DNA of 8,640 nucleotides. Source: Actinomycetota bacterium (lineage in GTDB: Bacteria > Actinomycetota > Actinomycetes > S36-B12). Below the pieces are notes generated by a model. That model was not told the DNA's origin. It saw only the letters and a program-made list of their open reading frames with translations, and did no database searches. Positions 1 to 6,815 of this stretch are shown here, piece after piece (within the stretch, counting starts at the first letter, position 1; every line of letters starts with the position of its first letter). Where the stretch lies: contig RGQW01000066.1 of NCBI GenBank assembly GCA_010029945.1, forward strand, positions 1-8,640. The letters are read 5' to 3'. A program made the position numbers and the translations under genes.

Positions 1-1017
1 ACCTTGCCCGACAACAGTGGACGCCACCGTTCCGTCGACCGACCCTTCACACGGGCGTAGCCAGGCTGTGTAGGTCCCCGGCCACAGGTCGGTCTGCGTC
101 GATCCCGGGGCGACGAAGATGCTGTCGGATGCCGAGTCTTGATCTGCTCGACTGAACTCAATGACCTGGTCGTCGATGTTTGTTTGTTTGTTCGCAGGAA
201 GTGCAAACGTCACCGTGCTCGGCTTCGCTACCAGGAAGTTGACCGGAGTGTTGAGCAGAGCGTCGACAACCTTGTCCTGAACCAAGCCTTCGGTGCTTTC
301 CGTGGCGTAATCGCCAGGCGGCGTCACGGTGACCTTCCAGTCGGCACTGGTCGTGAGCTCAGGAGCGAAGACACACCCTTCGGCATCCGTTGTTCCCGTG
401 AAGGTTTGAGCCACCTGCTCGGTGCCGTCATCGAGGGGCGTGCCGAGGAGTTTCCCAGTCACGCTCGCTCCAGCAACCGCATTGCCCTCAACGTCGGCCA
501 CCGAGATCGTCATGGTGCCTGTTTTCGCGTCTTCGTCGTCGGCCGCGTTGCTCCCGGCGTCGTTCGGGTAGATAACCGCATCGACTACCTGTGGTCCGCC
601 GAGCTCTCCCCCATCGACGCTCACGCGAGCGTTCACGTAGGCCTTGCCGCCGAGGATGTATCCCTCACCCGCTCGACAGGGAGTGACGGCGTCGTCGGGA
701 AGTCCGGACCAACCTGTGGTCACCGAGATCGTGAAGTCACCGGCGTCGGTGGAGACCTCGCGCGGATCTTGAGTCCCGATCGGAATCTGATCGGCGGGCA
801 GGAGCCGGATGGCATCGAGTTCGGCCCGGGCGAGCGACGCGGCGTACACCCTGTCGGCATTCGACCTGATGGTCGACAGCGACACCATGATGAGGCCGAG
901 AACCGCTCCGGAGGCGACGAGGAAGATCGCGAGAGCAACCATGATTTCGACGAGGGAGAAGCCGCCATCAGAGTCACGGCGCTCAGGCGCGTTCGTAGGC
1001 GACAATGACTGAAGCAC
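1..1017 (-). CDS. Type IV prepilin-like protein with Ig/transthyretin-like exported region (3' end outside window)
   Basis: Open in frame from a GTG at 1017 to the window edge, giving 339 residues with no stop. The N-terminus is a class III (prepilin) signal: a 19-residue polar leader ending in Gly-Gly, then FSLVEIMVALAIFLVASGAV, with Gly at -1, Phe at +1 and Glu at +5, as prepilin peptidase and pilin assembly require. The hydrophobic helix spans about residues 20-48. Residues 50-150 look like a pilin head. Residues about 166-265 read as a beta-sandwich of the Cna-B/carboxypeptidase-regulatory/transthyretin kind (TISVADVEGNAVAGASVTG, then a TTDAEGCVF strand and WKVTVTPPGDY). Another beta-rich stretch follows from about 265. 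Three Cys are visible (114, 215, 323). A strong Shine-Dalgarno lies 4-5 bases before the GTG and decides the start. It is probably a minor pilin or pseudopilin anchored in the membrane and displayed outside. It follows the NlpC/P60 gene by 74 bp on the same strand. The class call is firm; the exact role is unknown. Confidence 0.85.
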   Translation of the reverse strand, partial: MLQSLSPTNAPERRDSDGGFSLVEIMVALAIFLVASGAVLGLIMVSLSTIRSNADRVYAASLARAELDAIRLLPADQIPIGTQDPREVSTDAGDFTISVTTGWSGLPDDAVTPCRAGEGYILGGKAYVNARVSVDGGELGGPQVVDAVIYPNDAGSNAADDEDAKTGTMTISVADVEGNAVAGASVTGKLLGTPLDDGTEQVAQTFTGTTDAEGCVFAPELTTSADWKVTVTPPGDYATESTEGLVQDKVVDALLNTPVNFLVAKPSTVTFALPANKQTNIDDQVIEFSRADQDSASDSIFVAPGSTQTDLWPGTYTAWLRPCEGSVDGTVASTVVGQG

Positions 1018-1020
1018 AGC

Positions 1021-1028
1021 CCCTCCTT
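1021..1028 (-). promoter_or_regulatory. Ribosome binding site deciding the prepilin GTG start
   Basis: On the minus strand AAGGAGGG stands 3 bases before the GTG at 1017 (4-5 from the AGGAGG core). The frame stays open further upstream and has another GTG, but only the 1017 start has this match, and it yields a leader of normal prepilin length. Confidence 0.7.
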
Positions 1029-1091
1029 CGGTAGCTACTTCCCCCACGGATACGCGGATACTCAGGAGAGGTATCGGACCGAGAAAGTGGG

Positions 1092-2636
1092 CTACGCCAC
1101 GGCGTCCTCGGGCTTGCCCGGGGCTATTTCGACCGCCCCCGCCGTCCCCGCTGCCTTAGCGTCATCACCGCCAGAGTCGTCACCGTCGGTCTTCTCCCAC
1201 AGGCCCGTGGCCTTGAGTTCCTTCTTCGAGGCGACCACGCGACGGGCGCCGAGGAAGTTCGATGCGTCGGTTCCGGTGAAAGGAACAACGCGGGAGACCT
1301 CGCCGCAGGCATTGGTGTGCGCCATGAGCGGACCCATGCCGGGGGCTTGCTCCCCCAGATACATGACCACGTGGCGGTAATCGCACTCGCCTTCGTCCTT
1401 CTCTTCGTCGGTGCACGTGTCATACAGGACCAGATCACCAGGAGCCAGATCCTGCGGATCAATGACCTCGTAATGCGCGTCCAAAGAAGCTCCGCCCCAC
1501 GGCAGCATGTTGCGCGTGGTGGGCGCCCAATCGGCGCCGGCCGTGTTGAGGCCAGCGCCCTCGGCGTAGGCGCGAGAGACATACGACGAGCAGTCGAACA
1601 CCCAATCGTTCAAGCGGCCGACGCCTTCGCACGCGTACGGCGCACCCAGGTGGATCAACGCCCACTGGACCGCCAGTTGCGCCTGCGGGGTTGCGGCGTC
1701 GTTCACCGCCGTCCGGCACAAGTACTGGATGTCGACGCCCTCCGGCACGGTTCCCGCGGGCACGGATGTCGCGCACCCATCGGGACCGACCTCGGTACCG
1801 GCGGACGCGGTGGCGATCAACGCGTTCAATGATTCGCGGTCTGCTGCGACCTGCTCGCGGACGGTGGTCAGGGATTCCTGCACGGACTCCCTGGCGGCAC
1901 GTTTGGCCTCCACCCAGGAACGGGCCACCGCGGTCGCGTCTTGCATGCGTGCTGCCTCGGCTGCGGCTCGCTCGAAATCCAGCGTCTCGGAGTCCCCCGC
2001 GGATGTGACGTAGCGGACCGAATCAATACTCGCCAGGACGTCCTCCGGGCTTCCGCTCAATGCTTGGAAGGCGGCATCGACCCCGGTGGACCCGGTCATG
2101 TAGAGGTCGCGGGCGGCGTCATCGAGGTCGTGACCGGAGCGAACCGATTCAACGTCGGCGCGGTCTTGATGCCGAGCAGCCGTCGTCAGTTCGACGCGAG
2201 CCAGCTCAAACGCCGCAGTTGCGTCAGACAATTCACCTCGAAGACGCTCCAGCAAGTCTCTGCCGTCCTCGATGCGCAGCCAGAGGGTGCGGTAGGCGTC
2301 GGCATAGGACAGCGAAGAAAGATCCACCGGTTCCGAGCGGGCGACCACCGCGTCTCGAACATCCTCGAAGCGAGTGGAGTCAACGGCCGCCGCCCCAGGA
2401 ACGGTGGTGAGCGCGGCACCGTTCGACGCATCGGTGGCATCAACGAGACCAGCGAGATCGCTACTGGCGGCGGACTCTGAACTCCCGGAGCCTGCTGCTT
2501 CGGCGCCAACATCCGCTAGAGCACGGGGCACAGGGGCGTCGAACGGTCGCAGGCCGACCACGCCGGTGGCAGCCACAACCGACACGCAGGCCACGACCGC
2601 AGCCCGGCGCGCACGGGACATTCGATAAGCGCTCAC
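1092..2636 (-). CDS. Secreted NlpC/P60 peptidoglycan hydrolase with coiled-coil region
   Basis: A 514-residue predicted secreted cysteine peptidase that would cut peptide stems of peptidoglycan (usual NlpC/P60 activity is D-Glu/diaminoacid endopeptidase). Signal peptide: basic n-region (residues 5-11), hydrophobic core about 12-29, likely cleavage after A39-L40-A41. Residues 42-90 are Ala/Ser-rich and probably disordered. About 100-270 is a helical, coiled-coil-like region, as in RipA/PcsB-type hydrolases, where it controls access or recruitment. The catalytic domain spans about 318-465: Cys349 in DCSSYVS, His422 in YRHVVMY and His440 in MAHTNA form the expected triad. Six further Cys (288, 307, 336, 408, 418, 444) suggest disulfides. 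The tail from about 470 is low-complexity, Asp/Gly/Ala-rich. The frame is open to an ATG at 2774, but GTG 2636 has a GGAGGAGGG Shine-Dalgarno 4-5 bases upstream and gives a proper signal peptide. It is divergent from the 903-residue membrane protein and may be cotranscribed with the pilin gene. Confidence 0.88.
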   Translation of the reverse strand: MSAYRMSRARRAAVVACVSVVAATGVVGLRPFDAPVPRALADVGAEAAGSGSSESAASSDLAGLVDATDASNGAALTTVPGAAAVDSTRFEDVRDAVVARSEPVDLSSLSYADAYRTLWLRIEDGRDLLERLRGELSDATAAFELARVELTTAARHQDRADVESVRSGHDLDDAARDLYMTGSTGVDAAFQALSGSPEDVLASIDSVRYVTSAGDSETLDFERAAAEAARMQDATAVARSWVEAKRAARESVQESLTTVREQVAADRESLNALIATASAGTEVGPDGCATSVPAGTVPEGVDIQYLCRTAVNDAATPQAQLAVQWALIHLGAPYACEGVGRLNDWVFDCSSYVSRAYAEGAGLNTAGADWAPTTRNMLPWGGASLDAHYEVIDPQDLAPGDLVLYDTCTDEEKDEGECDYRHVVMYLGEQAPGMGPLMAHTNACGEVSRVVPFTGTDASNFLGARRVVASKKELKATGLWEKTDGDDSGGDDAKAAGTAGAVEIAPGKPEDAVA

Positions 2637-2671
2637 GACACCCTCCTCCTCGGGGGTATCGGTCGAATCAT
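2633..2671 (-). CDS. Possible 12-codon leader ORF upstream of the NlpC/P60 gene
   Basis: An ATG at 2671, preceded by GGAGGAG six bases upstream (2678-2684), opens a 12-codon frame encoding MIRPIPPRRRVS. Its TGA (2635-2633) shares the bases TG with the GTG start of the hydrolase (2636-2634), an arrangement typical of translational coupling. An in-frame ATG five codons earlier (2686) would lengthen it to 17 residues. The Pro-Pro/Arg-rich peptide could slow ribosomes, but there is no evidence that it is translated, and such a short ORF can arise by chance where two purine-rich ribosome-binding-like stretches lie close together. Confidence 0.3.
   Translation of the reverse strand: MIRPIPPRRRVS
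2641..2650 (-). promoter_or_regulatory. Ribosome binding site deciding the NlpC/P60 GTG start
   Basis: Minus-strand AGGAGGAGGG, 4 bases before the GTG at 2636. It favours this start over the upstream ATG at 2774 and over the ATG at 2621, which is too far downstream. It also falls inside the last codons of the possible leader ORF. Confidence 0.7.
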
Positions 2672-2683
2672 CGATTTCTCCTC

Positions 2684-2699
2684 CATGGTCGCTACCATG
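2684..2699. promoter_or_regulatory. Perfect inverted repeat in the divergent promoter region
   Basis: CATGGT-CGCT-ACCATG, two perfect 6-bp arms with a 4-base centre, lies between the divergent hydrolase and membrane-protein genes. Its right half contains TACCAT (2693-2698), a plausible -10 element for the plus-strand gene. It could be an operator controlling one or both genes, or a by-product of -10-like sequence. It is not accompanied by a T-tract, so it is not a terminator. Confidence 0.35.
2693..2698 (+). promoter_or_regulatory. Candidate -10 element of a leaderless promoter
   Basis: TACCAT ends 5 bases before the GTG at 2704, so transcription would begin at or beside the start codon. No Shine-Dalgarno is seen before the GTG, which fits leaderless translation, common in Actinomycetota. 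No convincing -35 hexamer is visible; the best-spaced sequence (around 2671-2676, TCGATT) is weak. Confidence 0.4.
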
Positions 2700-2703
2700 A
2701 GGC

Positions 2704-5415
2704 GTGGCTTCCCTCCCCGAAATAGGGCTACGCGCCCTGTGGCTGACCCTTGGTTCGTGGCTCCATCCAGTCACCCATCACCGCCCGCGCAGCCGCGCTG
2801 AGCAGCAGGTTCAGCGTCGCGCTGGCCTCACCGGCGCGCTCTATATCGCCGTGGGGCTGACCTCCACGCTCGTCGCCCTCGCCGTGGTTCTCGTCGTCGG
2901 TATCGAGCCGGTTCCCGGGAACGTCGACTTGAGCAACGCGATCGTCCCCGGAGCCCTGCTCCTGGTGGTGATCAGCGTTTTCGCGCCGCAGGCGATCTTC
3001 CGCGCCCAATCCTCATCGCGTATTCGCGAGATCCTCGACAACCCCACCAACCCGCAAAAGCCGTGGGAGTCGACCACCATCACCTTCAACGCGGTCCTCG
3101 TCGGCGCGCTGCTTGCGGGCGCATTCATTCAAGGTGTTCTCGCACTCGCCCTGTTCGGTGCTGCCCTGGTGATTCGCGTCGTGATGGATTCGACCCGGAA
3201 CATCGAGCGCGACCCGAATGCTCGATTCCACAGCCTCACCAAGAACTTCACGATCGGCTTCATCGGGGTGGTCGCGTTCATCGTTATCGAGCCACTCGTT
3301 CCCCCGGTCGGTGTGGTTCCACCGGTGTGGCCGTTCCTCACCGCCGCGCTGATCGCCATGTATGTCGGGCTGATCTTGAACACCATCACCCGCTGGGTCA
3401 ACGTCAACACCTCGGTGTGGGACTTCGCCCGTGATGCCGTCGACAGCCGCCGCATCATCGTCGCTCTCGTCAGCGCCCTGATCGCCTGGGTCACGACCGC
3501 TGCCGGCACGTGGGTCGAAGCTTTCGTCCCGGACGGAGGGGACGCCCAAGGTGTTCTCGTCGGACTCGGCGTGTTCTTGGCCTCCTGGGCCCTGCTGTGG
3601 CTCGCGTCCCTGGGGCTCTGGCGCCGAGAGGCCATCAAGACGATGGCGCTGTGGGCGCAGCATCAGACCGAGGTGGTCGGTCGCCTCGCCGACGGCTCCC
3701 TAGATCCCGAGCTTGCCGAGCGAGCAGCCCTGCGCACCACCACCCGGATGGCGATCTCTGTCTTCGGCGCCACCCGCGCTCTGTCCGTCGTCACCCACCA
3801 CGACGGTCGAGTCAGCGACGATTTCGTCGCCGTCGATCAATACGAAAACGCCCCGCCCGCGGATCGTCGATCACTCATGAGCCCTAAGACATTGACGATG
3901 CGCCTGTATCCCGAGCCCGGGCACCCGAGCACGAGTGGCGTCACCGTGTCCGAATGGCTGTGGCCGGGCACCTTCTTGGTGCGCAACAGCACGATCGTTC
4001 AACGATTCACCAACCTTGCCACCCAGAGCCTGCTGGTACCGGTCGTCGCTTCCGATGATCGCCGCCTGGCCTCGGCGTTCGACGAGATGTTCACCGAGAT
4101 CAATCGTTGGCCGAGCATGACCGCTTTCGAGGAAGCTACCTCCCGCTTGCAGGCCCTCGCCGACGCTAGCCCGGAGTCCCGCTCGCTCGTTGTCGCGGTG
4201 TACTCCATCGACGACTTCGGCGCGCTGGCGGGCGGCAAGTTCGAGAACGTCGCCGTCGGTCAGGTGATGCGACTTGCCCTCGGCAACCCCAACTTCGCCG
4301 GACACGACATGTTCCTGGCCTACGACGATCCCGGTCACATCTGGGTCGCCCTCGGTGGTGGTCCCGTCATTCGATCCAGCATCGACGTGCTCCGCGAACT
4401 CCAGACCTACATCAACAACCACGGCGCGATACCAAGCGCGAAGCTCGACGTCGATGTTCACGTCAGCGTTGCGTTCGGCTACGCCGCGCACCAGGTCGAC
4501 GATTTCACCTGCGATGGGCTGATCGCTCTTGCGCGGGAACGGCTCCTGTCCGACCAGGGCGCTCGCGACCCGTTCGCTGTCGAGAACGTGAGCATCCACG
4601 AGATCACGCCCGAGGCGATCATCGATTCCGCCGAAACTCCGGTGACCACGGTGGACATGTTGGCGCTCTTGCGCGAGGACCTCGCCCAACACAACGAGGG
4701 CGACGCTCCACGTTTCGCCACGTCGATTGCTCCCATCGTCAATGTGGAGTCCGACGACGTCGACGCGCTGTGCGCGAAGACGGGTTGGCTGCGCACCATC
4801 GGGCACGTCGACGTGTCCGATCCGGACACGTTTCACACGACCGTGTCACGCAAGGCCGATATCGCCGCGGCCGCGATGACTGCGCACCTGGTCGAGGCGA
4901 AGAAGATCCTGCAGCGCACTGCGTCGCTCGAGCGCGAAGTGCCGCTCCTGGTCTGGGCCCCCGCTGTCCTGGTCAACCCCGACGCCGGTGAGCACTCGCT
5001 GGCGAATTTAATCAGCCCGGTTCTCGACCTCGTGGAAATCGCCCGCACCGTCTTGATTTTCGACACCATCCCGACCAACAGCGGCGAAACCCTTCGCACC
5101 ATCGCCGACCGCGGCGTCAACATCGCCGTCACCGCCGGTGCCGCCGCGGCAGCGGATTCGACAGACCTGTACGGCTGGCCGCGCTGGGGGGTTGTCTTCC
5201 CCCAGCACATCATTCAAGGCCCCAACGGGGTGGACTCGCTCATGGTGCAACAAACGGTCAGCGCTATCGCCGGGGGTGACACGAAACTGATCGCTGTTGC
5301 CGACCGCAATGTCGACCTACGCGATCTCACATCCCTGCACATCAACTTCATGATGAGCCCGCACGGCGCGGAGATCACCTCGGACGGCGACCTGCTGCAC
5401 GAATTGAATCGCTGA
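2704..5415 (+). CDS. Multi-pass membrane protein with degenerate GGDEF and EAL domains
   Basis: A 903-residue protein. Residues 1-310 hold 7-8 hydrophobic segments (about 43-66, 80-98, 127-158, which may be two, 183-199, 208-228, 250-272 and 283-306), like a MASE-type sensory module. Residues about 335-455 are a soluble linker, perhaps GAF-like. From 469 the pattern follows a GGDEF domain: the entry helix (PSMTAFEEATSRLQAL), a strand with IDDF at 502-505, a G519 helix, a site strand where YDDPGHIWVAL (540-550) stands in place of the GGDEF loop, then VSVAFGYA (588-595) and a final helix to DPF (622-624). Residues about 650-890 follow an EAL domain: APIV (676-679), DAL (687-689) for EAL, FDT (786-788) for the ITE motif, TA (810-811) for the DD pair, and VADRNVD for AEGVE. 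Metal ligands and catalytic residues are largely missing, so cyclase and phosphodiesterase activity are unlikely. It may be a signalling scaffold or nucleotide sensor. The domain assignment is by eye. It is convergent with clpX, and the start is uncertain (no Shine-Dalgarno). Confidence 0.65.
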   Translation: MASLPEIGLRALWLTLGSWLHPVTHHRPRSRAEQQVQRRAGLTGALYIAVGLTSTLVALAVVLVVGIEPVPGNVDLSNAIVPGALLLVVISVFAPQAIFRAQSSSRIREILDNPTNPQKPWESTTITFNAVLVGALLAGAFIQGVLALALFGAALVIRVVMDSTRNIERDPNARFHSLTKNFTIGFIGVVAFIVIEPLVPPVGVVPPVWPFLTAALIAMYVGLILNTITRWVNVNTSVWDFARDAVDSRRIIVALVSALIAWVTTAAGTWVEAFVPDGGDAQGVLVGLGVFLASWALLWLASLGLWRREAIKTMALWAQHQTEVVGRLADGSLDPELAERAALRTTTRMAISVFGATRALSVVTHHDGRVSDDFVAVDQYENAPPADRRSLMSPKTLTMRLYPEPGHPSTSGVTVSEWLWPGTFLVRNSTIVQRFTNLATQSLLVPVVASDDRRLASAFDEMFTEINRWPSMTAFEEATSRLQALADASPESRSLVVAVYSIDDFGALAGGKFENVAVGQVMRLALGNPNFAGHDMFLAYDDPGHIWVALGGGPVIRSSIDVLRELQTYINNHGAIPSAKLDVDVHVSVAFGYAAHQVDDFTCDGLIALARERLLSDQGARDPFAVENVSIHEITPEAIIDSAETPVTTVDMLALLREDLAQHNEGDAPRFATSIAPIVNVESDDVDALCAKTGWLRTIGHVDVSDPDTFHTTVSRKADIAAAAMTAHLVEAKKILQRTASLEREVPLLVWAPAVLVNPDAGEHSLANLISPVLDLVEIARTVLIFDTIPTNSGETLRTIADRGVNIAVTAGAAAAADSTDLYGWPRWGVVFPQHIIQGPNGVDSLMVQQTVSAIAGGDTKLIAVADRNVDLRDLTSLHINFMMSPHGAEITSDGDLLHELNR

Positions 5416-5449
5416 TCTACTAACTCGGGGTACGACGCGACACTCGCGA

Positions 5450-5465
5450 CGCGGGGATCGCCGCG
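5450..5465. terminator. Weak hairpin between convergent genes
   Basis: CGCGG-GGATCG-CCGCG (5-bp arms, 6-base loop) lies in the 59-bp gap between the convergent membrane-protein and clpX genes. There is no clear T-run on either side, so it could at most be a weak bidirectional terminator. Confidence 0.25.
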
Positions 5466-5474
5466 CTGATCGAC

Positions 5475-6643
5475 CTACGCGGACTTTTCGCGCGGAGCCG
5501 CATCCACATCACGCGGCACGATGGTGGGATTCACGTTGTCGCGAACAACCTCACCGGTGATGACGACCTTGGCGACATCCTCACGGCTCGGCACGTCGTA
5601 CATCACGTGCAGGAGAACTTCCTCCAAAATCGCACGCAGTCCTCGCGCCCCCGTGCCCCGCATCAACGCAAGATCCGCGATCTCCTCGAGCGCGTCGGCG
5701 GCGAACTCCAACTCGACGCCGTCGATCTCGAAAAGCCGCTGGTACTGCTTCACGAGGGCGTTCTTGGGTTCGGTGAGCACCTCAATGAGTGCCTCGCGGT
5801 CGAGTTGGGTGACCGACGTGAAGACCGGGAGGCGACCGATGAACTCCGGGATCATCCCGTACTTCAGCAGGTCCTCCGGCATAACGTGCGAGAAGACATC
5901 GTCGACCGCGGCTGTCTCCTCGCGCTCACCGTCGACAAGGTCGTAGGTGAACCCGAGGTTTTTCTTCCCGAGGCGCTGTTCGACGATCGTGTCCAGCCCG
6001 GCGAAGGCGCCACCGACGATGAACAACACATTGGTCGTGTCGATCTGAATGAACTCTTGGTGCGGGTGCTTGCGTCCACCCTGGGGAGGAACCGATGCGG
6101 TTGTGCCCTCAAGGATCTTCAGCAGCGCCTGCTGCACACCCTCACCACTGACATCCCGGGTGATCGACGGATTCTCGCTCTTGCGAGCCACCTTGTCGAT
6201 CTCGTCGATGTAGATGATGCCGGTCTGTGCACGATTCACGTCGTAATCGGCCGCCTGGATGAGCTTGAGCAGGATGTTCTCGACATCCTCGCCGACATAG
6301 CCCGCTTCGGTGAGAGCCGTCGCGTCGGCGATCGCGAACGGCACGTTCAAGATCCGTGCCAGCGTCTGGGCGAGCAGCGTCTTACCCGATCCGGTGGGAC
6401 CGAGCAGCATGATGTTGGACTTCGCGACCTCGACAACATCCTCGCGAGGCTTCTCGCGGGCTTCGGCCTGGACTCGCTTGTAGCCGCCTCGCTGAGCTCC
6501 TCTTCGATGATCTCGTTGCACAGGTCGATGCACTCATCGCAGATGTAGACGCCGGGGCCGGCAATGAGCTTCTTGACCTGCTTTTGACTCTTGCCGCAGA
6601 AGGAACACTTCAGCAGGTCGCCACTCTCACCGATGCGAGCCAC
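5475..6643 (-). pseudogene. clpX: clpX, ATP-dependent unfoldase subunit of ClpXP, with internal deletion and frameshift
   Basis: ClpX unfolds tagged substrates and feeds them to ClpP. The GTG start at 6643, with a GGAAGGGG ribosome site six bases upstream, begins a normal zinc-binding domain (Cys13, Cys16, Cys35, Cys38) through residue 53 (ELSEA). Directly after, the homology jumps to the YKRVQA segment of the AAA+ module, but in another frame (Tyr codon 6482-6480). In M. tuberculosis ClpX, from memory, 39 residues including ELPKP and YVIGQ lie between these points; none are found here. The frame offset requires a loss of 3n+1 bases, about 115-125. After the junction the start frame ends at 6347 (98 codons). 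The remaining AAA+ frame is intact to TAG 5475: Walker A GPTGSGKT (6401-6378), GYVG pore loop, Walker B IDEIDK (6209-6192), RKH loop, sensor-2 region GTGARGLRA. Restoring 39 residues would give 427, the normal size. It may be an assembly error rather than a real pseudogene. Confidence 0.9.
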
Positions 6644-6791
6644 GGCGCGCCCCTTCCTACCTCACGGCCCACGGAGACGAATACCGCCTGACGAGCCGAT
6701 GGCCCCGCCATCGTTGGCAGGGCACAAGATGACCGTACCCCGATCTCGTCGATCGTGCCTAGATATCCGCGCGCCGCGCCCGGACAGAAGT

Positions 6792-6808
6792 CTCGACCGG
6801 TGGTCGAG
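6792..6808 (-). terminator. Hairpin between clpP2 and clpX
   Basis: Perfect 7-bp arms CTCGACC/GGTCGAG with a 3-base loop lie 7 bases after the clpP2 stop codon. On the minus strand it is followed by ACTTCTGTCC, only mildly T-rich. A partial or weak intrinsic terminator separating clpP1P2 from clpX fits the separate 172-bp upstream region of clpX. It could also be an RNA-processing or stabilising stem. Confidence 0.45.
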
Positions 6809-6815
6809 GGTGGCG

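Noticed and set aside
139..1008. Long plus-strand open frame (289 codons)
   Set aside because: It is antisense to the prepilin gene, whose signal and domains are clear; the plus-strand product is Arg/Gly/Val-rich with no family resemblance. A high-GC shadow.
2637..2774. Longer N-terminus for the hydrolase from ATG 2774
   Set aside because: It would bury the signal peptide behind 46 polar residues and overlap the divergent gene start; GTG 2636 has a much better ribosome site.
3871..4836. Minus-strand open frame of 321 codons
   Set aside because: It mirrors codon phase inside the 903-residue gene; the product has no recognisable motif, and the plus-strand frame shows coherent domain structure.
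6480..6487. Programmed frameshifting in clpX
   Set aside because: A frameshift alone would not restore the roughly 39 missing conserved residues, and there is no slippery heptamer at the junction.
6382..6533. An independent AAA+ protein starting at ATG 6533
   Set aside because: The first 19 or so codons of that frame read through the zinc-finger coding region out of frame, and no ribosome site precedes the ATG. It is the downstream half of broken clpX, not a separate gene.
5607..6548. Plus-strand open frame of 313 codons
   Set aside because: It is antisense to the clpX AAA+ region, which is unmistakable on the other strand.
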